A stretch of DNA of 36,466 nucleotides from Bacteroidota bacterium (GTDB lineage: Bacteria > Bacteroidota > Bacteroidia > Chitinophagales > Saprospiraceae), in NCBI GenBank assembly GCA_024642665.1, contig JAHEAR010000016.1, forward strand, positions 1-36,466, read 5' to 3'. The notes under the pieces were generated by a model, which was not told the origin of the DNA, searched no databases, and was given only the letters and a program-made list of their open reading frames with translations. Shown in pieces: positions 1-6,828 of the stretch (positions within the stretch are counted from its first letter, which is position 1; each line of letters opens with the position of its first letter). The position numbers and the translations under genes are program-made.

Positions 1-361
1 TTGCTGTCATCATGTTTACAAACATTGTAGGGTATGCTGCGTAGATGGGGCATATACACGACAGATACTATTTCTATCGTATGGGCTTAAGGGAGAAAAA
101 GCACGCGCGATGCAATATGCTGCAACGGATCTCGAAACGGAAGCCAGAAATGATCGTCACTTTGCTTTTCATTTAGCAGAATGTTATGCTGTCATTGGTG
201 AAATCGAAAAGGCACTGGACCTGCCGGCTTATTCGATGGAGCTCTTTTACCCTTATCGATTTCTGTCTGCCAATCCACTATTAAAAAATATATGTTTTGA
301 AGATCGATTTCTGCAATTGATGGAAGAGGGCAAAAGGAAGTCAGAAACGTTTGTGATTTGA
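1..361 (+). pseudogene. Remnant of a class III cyclase/TPR protein (internally deleted)
   Basis: Two pieces of one gene family are joined here. In the frame starting at base 3 the DNA reads AVIMFTNIVGYAA, then a TAG stop at 42-44, then MG. This matches the opening of the class III cyclase domain in Bacteroidota cyclase/TPR proteins (typically IMFTDIVGYTALMG), with the metal-binding Asp changed to Asn. From about base 50, in another frame, the text resembles the extreme C-terminus of the same family: a TPR-like helix pair (FHLAECYAVIGE) followed by YPYRFLSANPLLKN, ending at TGA 359-361. Several hundred codons between the two parts are missing. The frame change, the stop and the Asp-to-Asn change all say the gene is dead. 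The 83-residue open frame from 110 is only the C-terminal relic. The left end is cut by the window, so the original start is not visible. Confidence 0.75.
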
Positions 362-673
362 TAGAATGCGGCCTGACCTGCTATACTATTGGACTCCCAA
401 TAGCCGGAACACGATCTCTCTGATTAAGGCAAGACCAAAACACAAACCTGTGCTGCTTTAAAGGAAAATGAAGGTTTGGGTAACTCTTTTCACCTGGCTA
501 AAAACTTTATCGACTGACCTCTGAAAATCGCCATTTTCCAAGTACCTTGGCAGGCCAATTCCATTTTAAGACATAGCTGAGTGGACTCCTTACCCGGAAA
601 CGACGGTTGTACATTTTAAAGGAATTGGTTTTCACCAAAATCAGTTTTCCTCATTTTATTCTATTTCATTCAA
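362..673. other. Intergenic gap with one small hairpin
   Basis: I see no convincing gene in this 312-base gap. At 386-403 there is a perfect 7-bp inverted repeat, CTATTGG and CCAATAG, around a 4-base loop. It has no T-run after it, so it is not a typical terminator. A second weak hairpin, GAAAAT-cgcc-ATTTTC, follows near 522-537. No TAnnTTTG promoter box is visible before the SET-domain gene. Confidence 0.4.
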
Positions 674-1264
674 ATGATATATCCTAAAACAGAATTAAAA
701 TATATAGGCCGGGAGGTGGGCTATGGAGTGGTCGCCACCGAATTCATTCCCGCAGGTACTATCACCTGGGCTTTAGATAAGTTGGATCGTGAATTCAGTC
801 CACTGGAATTTCAGTCCATGGAACCCATTTATCAAAACATCCTGGACACGTACACCTACCGCAACAACAAAGGCAATTTTGTGCTGTGCTGGGACAATGG
901 TCGTTATGTCAATCACAGTTTCAATTCCAACTGCCTGACGACTGCCTACGATTTTGAGATTGCCATTCGGGATATTCAACCTGGAGAACAATTGACCGAT
1001 GACTATGGCTACTTAAATATTTCGGAACCTTTCAGAGGCTTTGATGAGGGCACTCGCCGAAAAGTTGTGTATCCGGATGATTTGGTAAAGTATTATACCG
1101 TTTGGGATAAGAAAATAAATAAAGTGTTTGCAAAAATTCCCAAGCTGGAGCAACCGCTAAGGTCGCTTATTAATTCCGAATTATGGGAAAAAGTTAATCG
1201 CATCATCGAGGGTAAAGAACCGATGGATTCTGTCCTTATCCACTATTACAAAGGAAAGAACTGA
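674..1264 (+). CDS. SET domain-containing protein
   Basis: A 196-residue protein with the hallmarks of a SET domain, the fold of protein-lysine N-methyltransferases that use S-adenosylmethionine. An N-terminal segment (GREVGYGVVATEFIPAGT, residues 12-29) matches the usual 'GxGvfA...I..G..I' opening. The cofactor motif appears as YVNHSFNSNC at 78-87 (family: NHSCxPN), and the catalytic-Tyr motif as GEQLTDDYGY at 104-113 (family: GEELTxDYG). The first Cys of NHSC is Phe here, as in many bacterial SET proteins. There are no pre-SET or post-SET zinc clusters. The C-terminal 80 residues are helical and not recognised. The ATG start gives a full SET N-terminus. It appears monocistronic. The substrate is unknown; bacterial SET proteins may act on ribosomal or DNA-binding proteins. 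Confidence 0.85.
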   Translation: MIYPKTELKYIGREVGYGVVATEFIPAGTITWALDKLDREFSPLEFQSMEPIYQNILDTYTYRNNKGNFVLCWDNGRYVNHSFNSNCLTTAYDFEIAIRDIQPGEQLTDDYGYLNISEPFRGFDEGTRRKVVYPDDLVKYYTVWDKKINKVFAKIPKLEQPLRSLINSELWEKVNRIIEGKEPMDSVLIHYYKGKN

Positions 1265-1340
1265 TGTCTAACGATACGTGAAATTATTAGGGCTATGGTA
1301 TTGCACCTAACTTTTTATGTACCAATTACAGAAATAAAAT

Positions 1341-1667
1341 ATGGCGTCAGATAAACAGTTTGTGGATTTCGTCATTGACCAAATCGAAAATGCCGGTGAG
1401 ATCACCGCCCGAAATATGTTTGGCGAATACGTCGTGTATGCCAACGGAAAATTGTTTGGACTCATTTGTGACAACAAGCTCTTCATCAAACCGACCAAAT
1501 CCGGTCGACTATTTATAGGTAAAGTAGTGGAAGCCTCTCCCTACTCCGGCGCCAAACCATGCTTTCTCATAGAAGACAAAATTGAGGATCGGGAGTGGCT
1601 GAGTGAGCTGGTCAGAATCTCGCTCAAAGAACTTCCTGCTCCCAAGCCTAAAAAGAAGAAAAAATGA
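1341..1667 (+). CDS. TfoX/Sxy N-terminal domain protein
   Basis: A 108-residue protein matching the TfoX/Sxy N-terminal domain: an opening helix (FVDFVIDQIE), then ITARNMFGEYVVYANGKLFG, then LFIKPT and the late PYSGAKPCFLIED, in family order. The C-terminal TfoX domain found in the proteobacterial competence regulators is absent. In its place is a short basic tail, PKPKKKKK. Stand-alone N-domain proteins are widespread and mostly uncharacterised, so a role in competence should not be assumed. The gene sits 76 bp after the SET-domain gene on the same strand, so co-transcription is possible. The start is ATG with an A-rich leader and no Shine-Dalgarno, as usual in this phylum. Confidence 0.85.
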   Translation: MASDKQFVDFVIDQIENAGEITARNMFGEYVVYANGKLFGLICDNKLFIKPTKSGRLFIGKVVEASPYSGAKPCFLIEDKIEDREWLSELVRISLKELPAPKPKKKKK

Positions 1668-1896
1668 TCCGGTAACACGATCGAACTTGCACTCCTTTTG
1701 ATTCTAAAACCCTAAAAAGTCCCATTTATCCAATCATCTGTTGCCAGGCAGGATATGCGCAAATTGGGGATTAAGGGTCTTGCTTAACACCCGGAACTGT
1801 CTTGCATGAGATTTCTAAAAGGATAAAGCTGAAACGGAAAAGTCTCAAAAAGTCCGAATTTTAGTTAAAAACTTTAACCAAAATTTTCCATTCCTT

Positions 1897-1930
1897 TTGA
1901 CACGCGGCATCCAAACCCGCAATACCTTTG
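1897..1930 (+). promoter_or_regulatory. Bacteroidota-type promoter for the candidate sRNA
   Basis: TTG at 1897-1899 and TACCTTTG at 1923-1930 match the Bacteroidota housekeeping promoter (TTG ... TAnnTTTG), with a 23-base gap at the long end of the known range. Transcription would start near 1936-1938. No credible gene starts just downstream, which is why I link it to the structured RNA that follows. Confidence 0.55.
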
Positions 1931-1936
1931 CTTCAT

Positions 1937-2110
1937 CATTTTCGGATGATTTAGCAACATATTTCTTTTTTACGTTGTAAACCATGAACAATAAAAAAAG
2001 ATAAAGTCTCCCAGCCAGTTTGTGACCAAACGTGGGATATTCTGGTAAAAGAAATGTTGTTAAAACAGGGATGGTCGATTTTTGAGGGAAATCGGCTGTC
2101 CCTTTTTTTA
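1937..2110 (+). ncRNA. Candidate small RNA, about 170 nt
   Basis: The inferred transcript runs from the promoter above to a strong intrinsic terminator. It holds one further hairpin at about 2010-2035: TCCCA pairs with TGGGA, and inside that GTTTG-tgac-CAAAC forms a 5-bp stem with a 4-base loop. A single-stranded A/T-rich linker follows, then the terminator hairpin. No open frame with protein character covers it; the minus-strand frame across it is a shadow. I do not recognise it as 6S, SRP RNA, tmRNA or a named riboswitch. Alternatively it is an attenuated leader of the broken VOC gene 220 bp downstream. The start position is inferred. Confidence 0.45.
2067..2109 (+). terminator. Intrinsic terminator with G-U-rich stem
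   Basis: Arms 2067-2081 and 2089-2103 pair over 15 positions, three of them G-U wobbles, around the 7-base loop TTGAGGG. A run of seven T follows at 2103-2109. The wobbles mean the complementary strand would fold less well, so it is oriented for + strand transcription. Confidence 0.7.
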
Positions 2111-2327
2111 TACCCCTTCAGCCTTTCATTCAAAATAAATTAACTTACAGGTGCTTTTTAACGGCAGGCAATACTGCTGCCATGATCGCTCGGGTGCCGG
2201 GACGCAATAAATAAATTACCCGCAAAGTTTTTTTATTTATACGTTATTCGTTGTCCGGCATTTAATCATTTTTACTTCGGTATCGTTTCGCGATCAGATA
2301 CCATTATCTAACAGACATAATATATAT

Positions 2328-2683
2328 ATGCTCACCGCCATTCACCCAAAATTGCCGATGCGCAATAAACAGGTCACCAGGGATTTTTACATCCACCAGT
2401 TAGGTTTTCGTGAAATGGGAAGCCCCCCTTTGACGAGTATTTAATCTTGGAAAAAGACCTGATAGAGATTCACTTTTTTTTATTCAAAGATCTCGATCCT
2501 CGGGACAATTATGGTCAGGTGTATATTCGGACAAATCAAATTGATGCTTTATATCAATCTATGCGAAATATCCATACACCTATTCATCCCAACGGAGTAT
2601 TGGCCATAAAGCCCTGGGGGCAAAAAGAATTTTCAATACTTGACCCGGACCATAATCTGCTTACATTTGGTCAACCAATATAA
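2328..2683 (+). pseudogene. VOC/bleomycin-resistance-like protein, single frameshift
   Basis: An ATG at 2328 opens MLTAIHPKLPMRNKQVTRDF and runs to FYIHQLGFREMGSPP, the classic first beta-alpha-beta module of a vicinal-oxygen-chelate (glyoxalase/bleomycin-resistance) protein. It then stops at TAA 2442-2444. The rest of the fold continues one frame over: FDEYLILEKDLIEIHFF, then YGQVYIRTNQIDALYQS and the ending FSILDPDHNLLTFGQ. The break lies at the six-C run 2423-2428; adding one C restores a continuous protein of about 119 residues. The annotation tool's TTG start at 2447 gives only the C-terminal 78 residues. It is either a recent inactivating deletion or a sequencing error in a homopolymer. 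The rest of the reading frame is clean, which fits a very recent change. Confidence 0.85.
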
Positions 2684-2746
2684 CAAAGAATAAAAAAAAT
2701 ACTCGCAAAAAAATTACATCAAATCATCACGAGCAAATAATACATC

Positions 2747-3145
2747 ATGAAAAGAGCACTAATCTCTAATGGCAATCCACTGGAAGACAAGATTGGATTT
2801 AGTCGCGCAGTAAAAGTTGGTCCTTTCATTTCGGTCGGGGGTACTGCTCCCGTGGGACCAGATGGCAAAACCGTAGGTATCGGAAATCCGGGAATACAAA
2901 CCAGAAGATGCCTGGAGATCATAAAAGAAGCACTGGAAAAAGCAGGTTCCGGTTTGGAGGACGTCGTGCGAACCCGAATCCTCCTGACAAATATTGAAGA
3001 TTGGGAAGCTGTTATTAAAGTTCGTGCCGAATATTTTAGAACGATTAAACCTGTTGACACGGTCATGCAGGTAACCCGTTTTATCAACTCTGAATGGCTT
3101 GTGGAGATTGAAGTCGATGCGATTGTTCCTTCTGAACAACTATAA
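2747..3145 (+). CDS. RidA (YjgF/UK114) family protein, atypical active site
   Basis: A 132-residue cytoplasmic protein of the Rid family, whose archetype RidA hydrolyses reactive enamine/imine intermediates from amino-acid dehydratases. Family features: SVGGTAPVGPDG at 29-40, a central helix (CLEIIKEALEKAGSGLEDV), VVRTRILLTNIEDW at 73-86, and the C-terminal VEIEVDAIV containing the conserved Glu at 120. The Arg that binds the substrate carboxylate in RidA (Arg105 in E. coli) aligns with Asp104 here (KPVDTVMQV). It therefore probably belongs to one of the Rid subfamilies without classic enamine deaminase activity, and gene symbol ridA would be misleading. Full-length for the family; ATG start, 63 bp after the broken VOC gene. 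A second Rid-like protein lies at 6193. Confidence 0.85.
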   Translation: MKRALISNGNPLEDKIGFSRAVKVGPFISVGGTAPVGPDGKTVGIGNPGIQTRRCLEIIKEALEKAGSGLEDVVRTRILLTNIEDWEAVIKVRAEYFRTIKPVDTVMQVTRFINSEWLVEIEVDAIVPSEQL

Positions 3146-3228
3146 TACCGGCATGAGTGTTTCCTTGTTTTTTCAATACTACAAATTACTATGTGATCTC
3201 TTTCCATAAGAATTGTAATTAACAACAG

Positions 3229-4275
3229 ATGAATCGAAAGCAATTCGGAGGAAAATTAACCAAACACTGGCTGGCAGAATATCAGTCCTCTCCTCAATGG
3301 AAAAATGGCCTGTTTCAAAATCAAATGCCCACGAAAACCGCCATGCAGTGGAGAAAATTTCCCGGGGTGATCTGTCGACAAATCAAGGGACACAAAGAAG
3401 GGTCTCCAAAGCAACCCCTGAAAATTCAACCCTTTGATGCTGAAGCATTTTTACAATCGAGTGAGGAAGTAAAATTTATCTGGTATGGACACTCTGTTAT
3501 CCTAATGCGATGGAAGGGCAAAACAATCCTTATTGATCCCATGCTGGGGGATGATGCGTCTCCCATTGCCCCAAAGAAAACAAAACGTTTTTCAGAAAAC
3601 ACCCTTAAGCTTATTGATGATCTTCCGGAGATAGATATGATGTTGCTCTCCCATGATCATTATGATCATCTGGATTTGGGCAGCATCGAAAAACTAAAAT
3701 CCAAAACGAAACAATACTTTGTTTCTTTAGGCGTGAAAAGGCATCTCGTAAGCTGGGGCATCGCGGCTGAAACTATCACTGAGTTTGATTGGTGGCAAAC
3801 GCAGCCCTTTGAGAATATTATAATCACTTTCACGCCTACCCGTCATTTTTCCGGTAGAGGTCTGTCATCGCTATCAAAATGTTTGTGGGGAGGATGGGCC
3901 CTTACATCCCCGAAAGAACGTATTTGGTTTAGTGGAGATAGTGGCTATGGTGATCACTTTAAAGAAATAGGAAACAAGCTAGGCCCTTTTGATTTGGGAT
4001 TTATGGAATGCGGACAATACAATGATGATTGGCCCCAAATTCATATGTTTCCAAATGAAAGTGTGCAAGCAGCAATTGATGCAGGCGTGAAAAGAGCAAT
4101 GCCTGTTCATTGGGGTGGATTTAACCTGTCCTATCAGCACGGATGGCGAGAACCGGCAGAAGAATTTATACAAAATGCATCTCATCAATCGCTTCCCGTC
4201 CTTACTCCTCGTCTGGGAGAAATATTTACCCAGAAAACTACATCCGGTCCCTGGTGGAGAGTCCCCGAGAAGTAA
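3229..4275 (+). CDS. MBL-fold metallo-hydrolase, NAPE-PLD-like
   Basis: A 348-residue metallo-beta-lactamase-fold hydrolase. The zinc motif HxHxDH is intact as SHDHYDHLD, with His142, His144, Asp146 and His147. Further ligand positions appear in the usual order: TPTRHFSGRGL, then WFSGDSGYG, then MPVHWGGF. The lead-in WYGHSVILMRWKGKTILIDP and the order of these elements match bacterial relatives of N-acyl-phosphatidylethanolamine phospholipase D (also annotated UlaG/RomA-like). There is no signal peptide; the first 80 residues are a basic, Trp-containing extension typical of the NAPE-PLD group. This suggests a cytoplasmic or membrane-associated phosphodiesterase. The true substrate cannot be read from the sequence. 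It seems monocistronic, with ATG start 83 bp after the Rid gene. Confidence 0.85.
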   Translation: MNRKQFGGKLTKHWLAEYQSSPQWKNGLFQNQMPTKTAMQWRKFPGVICRQIKGHKEGSPKQPLKIQPFDAEAFLQSSEEVKFIWYGHSVILMRWKGKTILIDPMLGDDASPIAPKKTKRFSENTLKLIDDLPEIDMMLLSHDHYDHLDLGSIEKLKSKTKQYFVSLGVKRHLVSWGIAAETITEFDWWQTQPFENIIITFTPTRHFSGRGLSSLSKCLWGGWALTSPKERIWFSGDSGYGDHFKEIGNKLGPFDLGFMECGQYNDDWPQIHMFPNESVQAAIDAGVKRAMPVHWGGFNLSYQHGWREPAEEFIQNASHQSLPVLTPRLGEIFTQKTTSGPWWRVPEK

Positions 4276-4492
4276 AATATTTTCGGTTTAAATATCAAAT
4301 TACTACATAACTTAGATGAGGTTATTCTTGTCAAATAAGCATTCAAGTGCCCTTTGCCAGGACAAATGGAAGGAATAATAGTAGCCCTAAGGAGCGTTTT
4401 ATTCCATTGTTAAAAGTGGAGTCCAGCGACCACTTTCATAAACGGGGCGTCACCGAAAAGCCAGATGAGTAGGAAACAAATTTTTCATTGCG

Positions 4493-4765
4493 ATGCCAAA
4501 GTATATTATTGAAAGACAAATTCCCGGAGCAGGAAATTTATCCTCCGCGGAATTAAAAGCCATCTCACAAACCTCTTGTGGTGTCCTGGAAAAAATGGGT
4601 CCTCGAATTAATTGGGTTCATAGTTATGTTGCCGGTGATAAAATTTACTGTATTTACATTGCACCTAATGAAGAAATGGTATTGGAGCACGCTAAGCAAG
4701 GAGGATTTCCGGCTAATTTAGTTGCTGTCGTTTCCGAAATCATAGATCCAATTACCGCAGAATAA
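4493..4765 (+). CDS. DUF4242 (SCO4226-like nickel-binding family) protein
   Basis: A 90-residue single-domain protein beginning MPKYIIERQIPGAGNL and continuing through INWVHSYVAGDKIYCIYIA and a closing helix after MVLEHAKQGGFP. This is the DUF4242 pattern: a small ferredoxin-like alpha/beta fold related to Streptomyces SCO4226, which binds nickel. His54 (WVHSYV) and His75 (LEHAKQGGF) are the conserved histidines. Its function in the cell is unknown. It stands 217 bp after the metallo-hydrolase gene and 194 bp before a CDF transporter gene; a metal theme is tempting but unproven. The upstream gap contains a 7-bp inverted repeat (AAAGTGG/CCACTTT, 4413-4436). Confidence 0.8.
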   Translation: MPKYIIERQIPGAGNLSSAELKAISQTSCGVLEKMGPRINWVHSYVAGDKIYCIYIAPNEEMVLEHAKQGGFPANLVAVVSEIIDPITAE

Positions 4766-4843
4766 TTTTTTTATCATCGATTTACAAGGCAGCATAGGAA
4801 GGGAACAACACCTCCCTATGCATAGCCTTTTCAAACACTTACG

Positions 4844-4857
4844 TCACCCATCACCAT
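4844..4857 (+). repeat. Two TCACC heptamers
   Basis: TCACCCA at 4844-4850 is followed directly by TCACCAT at 4851-4857. It is the smallest member of the TCAC-core short-period arrays seen in other gaps of this window. Confidence 0.4.
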
Positions 4858-4959
4858 TAAAAAATATTTTGCTTCTGACCAACCGTTGGCTCAGGTAGAG
4901 TATTTTTACGAGGGAAAGCACATATCATACCCGGTAGATCCGATGTCTTTCCGATTTGC

Positions 4960-5829
4960 ATGAATAAAGAACAAAAAGCTATACGCACGACCTACTTCAG
5001 TATTTTTAGTAATACTGCTTTGGCGATTATTAAGGGTCTTGCAGGTTATTTTGGCAACTCTTATGCACTCATTGCAGATGCGATCGAGTCCGTCACAGAC
5101 ATTTTTGCCTCCCTATTAGTTTTATTGGGTTTTACCTATGCCAAGCGACCCGCGGATGATAATCATCCATATGGTCATGGAAAAATAGAACCCCTCATCA
5201 CTTTTGCCATAGCTGCTTTCCTTGTCATATCAGCGACTATTATTGCTTTTGAAAGCATACACAACATTCAAACACCGCACAAGCTGCCTAAAGCATGGAC
5301 ACTAATTGTGTTGGGATTAATTATTCTCTGGAAAGAAATTTCCTTTCAAATTGTTATCCGAAAAAGCAAACAGCTACACAGTTCGTCGCTTAAAGCAGAT
5401 GCCTGGCACCATCGAAGTGATGCTATAACCTCCGTGATGGCCTTTATTGGTATTTCGATTGCAATTTATCTGGGTGAAGGTTACGAATCTGCCGATGACT
5501 GGGCCGCTCTTTTTGCTTCTGTATTCATCCTTTATAATAGCTACCTGATCTTAAGGCCGGCCTTGGGAGAGGTAATGGACGAACAGCTCTATGGAGATCT
5601 GATTGATGAGATCAGGGAAAAATCATTGCAGGTTAACGGCGTGTTGGGCACTGAAAAATGTTTCATTCGAAAGGCAGGCATGCAGTATCATGTCGATCTG
5701 CACGCAATTGTTGATGGTGAAATATCCGTGAAGCATGGACACGACATTGCACATGACTTGAAAGATCACTTGCGCAATGAAATACCTCATTTGGGACATG
5801 TCCTGATTCATATTGAGCCGGGTGAATAA
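4960..5829 (+). CDS. CDF family divalent-cation efflux transporter
   Basis: A 289-residue cation diffusion facilitator, an inner-membrane proton-coupled exporter of Zn, Fe, Mn or related metals. Six membrane segments are visible in the first 200 residues, followed by a cytoplasmic ferredoxin-like domain. The transport-site residues fall in TM2 and TM5: E43 and D47 in DAIESVTD, and H150 and D154 in HHRSD. The conserved GHGKIE follows TM2. Iron/zinc exporter FieF has D-D/H-D at these positions; here the first is Glu, so metal preference is uncertain. The C-terminal domain is His-rich (VKHGHDIAHDLKDH, then LGHVLIHIEP), fitting the dimer-interface metal sites of FieF. ATG start chosen because it gives the full N-terminus; length is normal. 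Confidence 0.9.
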   Translation: MNKEQKAIRTTYFSIFSNTALAIIKGLAGYFGNSYALIADAIESVTDIFASLLVLLGFTYAKRPADDNHPYGHGKIEPLITFAIAAFLVISATIIAFESIHNIQTPHKLPKAWTLIVLGLIILWKEISFQIVIRKSKQLHSSSLKADAWHHRSDAITSVMAFIGISIAIYLGEGYESADDWAALFASVFILYNSYLILRPALGEVMDEQLYGDLIDEIREKSLQVNGVLGTEKCFIRKAGMQYHVDLHAIVDGEISVKHGHDIAHDLKDHLRNEIPHLGHVLIHIEPGE

Positions 5830-5913
5830 CAAAATTGAGAAATTTAGACCTGGGACTTTTGGACACGCGACGTACGACTATGGACAGGGAGCATAGAGCA
5901 TTCGCTCATCCCG

Positions 5914-5929
5914 TTCCGATATATCGGAA
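5914..5929. repeat. Perfect 16-bp palindrome
   Basis: TTCCGATATATCGGAA is a perfect palindrome. Similar CCGA...TCGG cores occur at 19405-19420 (CCCGA-6-TCGGG) and in the terminator at 35329-35344. Either a dispersed REP-like palindrome or an operator; it sits 264 bp before the next start codon, which favours the former. Confidence 0.5.
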
Positions 5930-5984
5930 TTGGAAACATCGAACAAAGATAGGCGCAGGGTATTCTTGTATTATTCTGGTTCTA

Positions 5985-6012
5985 CTCACTTTTCACAGCT
6001 CATCCCTCACCG
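5985..6012. repeat. Degenerate heptamer array (TCAC core)
   Basis: Four adjoining 7-base units: CTCACTT, TTCACAG, CTCATCC, CTCACCG. The TCA core recurs with a strict 7-base period. Comparable arrays are at 17871, 19302 and 19605. Confidence 0.45.
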
Positions 6013-6192
6013 TTTAAAAATGCCTGGGACTTTTCGACGAGCAACTTTTCATGCTGTACATAACAAGCATTACACCTTTAACATTAAACATTTCCCTATA
6101 ACCTCCCTTTAAGACATCATAATGTTCAAATTATTAAATTTATAACGGGGTAAGCCGAAAACCGAATAGAGTAGGCCCAAAACAAAAACAAA

Positions 6193-6705
6193 ATGAAAAA
6201 CAGATTTCAATTTTTGCACCGGCTGACTTTCTTGTCTGCCCTCTTAATTTTAATCGCCGCCACTCAGGGCTGCAAAGAAACTAATGTAGAAGTGAAAGAG
6301 ACCATCGTCAAGGACGAAACACACGAGTACTTTTTACTCCGACCGGAATTAGAAAAAGCTTATGGCTATTCACATGCTGTCAAAATCGGTGATGATCTTA
6401 AAATCTCCGGAGCGGTCAGTATGGACAATGAAGGAAATCTGCTCGGCACAGGAAGCATGGAAGAGCAAATGAAAAATTGCTACAGTGACTTAGAAAAAGT
6501 GCTTAATCACTACGGGTATACCTTTGACGATGTGGTAGTAGAAAACGTATTCACTACGGACATGGCTGAATTTATCAACATTGCCGGATACCGAACTTCC
6601 ATCTACAAAACGCATTTTCCAACCGGTACATGGCTTCAGGTAAGTGGCCTGGCACTGCCCGGACAAATGATTGAGATTGATATGGAGGCGCATAAAACAC
6701 ATTAA
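6193..6705 (+). CDS. Exported RidA-like protein, probable lipoprotein
   Basis: A 170-residue protein with a signal peptide and a probable lipobox (ATQGC, Cys27), followed by a Rid-family domain of about 130 residues. Family landmarks: KIGDDLKISGAVSMDNEG, the helix KNCYSDLEKVLNHYGYTFDDV, then VVVENVFTTDMAEF, and a C-terminal GQMIEIDMEA with the conserved Glu. The position of the RidA substrate Arg aligns with Gly (FPTGTWLQV), so classic enamine deamination is unlikely. Rid proteins are normally cytosolic; an exported lipid-anchored version points to a periplasmic or surface ligand-binding role. The lipobox lacks the usual Leu at -3, so simple secretion is the alternative. Monocistronic, ATG start after an A-rich leader. 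Confidence 0.8.
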   Translation: MKNRFQFLHRLTFLSALLILIAATQGCKETNVEVKETIVKDETHEYFLLRPELEKAYGYSHAVKIGDDLKISGAVSMDNEGNLLGTGSMEEQMKNCYSDLEKVLNHYGYTFDDVVVENVFTTDMAEFINIAGYRTSIYKTHFPTGTWLQVSGLALPGQMIEIDMEAHKTH

Positions 6706-6828
6706 TTAAAGTAATGCGCAATACCCTGGTTTTTCTTAAATACAAAACGATTCAGGCATACGCGCAACTTTTGACATAATCATCTTATATTAGGAAGATC
6801 AATTTTCGTTTTTATTATCAAAGGAGGA

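Larger units (their letters stand above)
5830..6192. other. Repeat-bearing intergenic gap
   Basis: There is no credible gene in these 363 bases; two overlapping 60-codon frames are low-complexity shadows. The gap holds a pair of imperfect direct repeats starting CCTGGGACTTTT (5849-5860 and 6023-6034), each followed by a similar GAC...C-AC tail, 174 bp apart. Between them lie a perfect palindrome and a heptamer array, listed separately. Such gaps are often old insertion or recombination scars, but I cannot identify a mobile element. Confidence 0.5.

Noticed and set aside
1951-2133. 60-codon minus-strand frame over the sRNA region
   Set aside because: It is composed of the hairpin arms and T-runs of the candidate RNA and terminator; no family-like motif or start context.
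2719-3243. 174-codon minus-strand frame opposite the RidA-like gene
   Set aside because: It is the antisense shadow of a well-supported gene; the residues are low complexity (Ser/Thr/Ile) with no motif.
4344-4471. Open stretch ending VESSDHFHKRGVTEKPDE before the DUF4242 gene
   Set aside because: No start codon with a leader, no family match, and an inverted repeat runs through it; not enough to call a gene or a pseudogene.
4823-4963. Frame of 45 codons ending in the CDF start (ATGA overlap), reading ...QPLAQVEYFYEGKHISYPVDP
   Set aside because: Looks somewhat protein-like, but there is no start codon in a good place and I recognise no family; likely chance or an old scrap.
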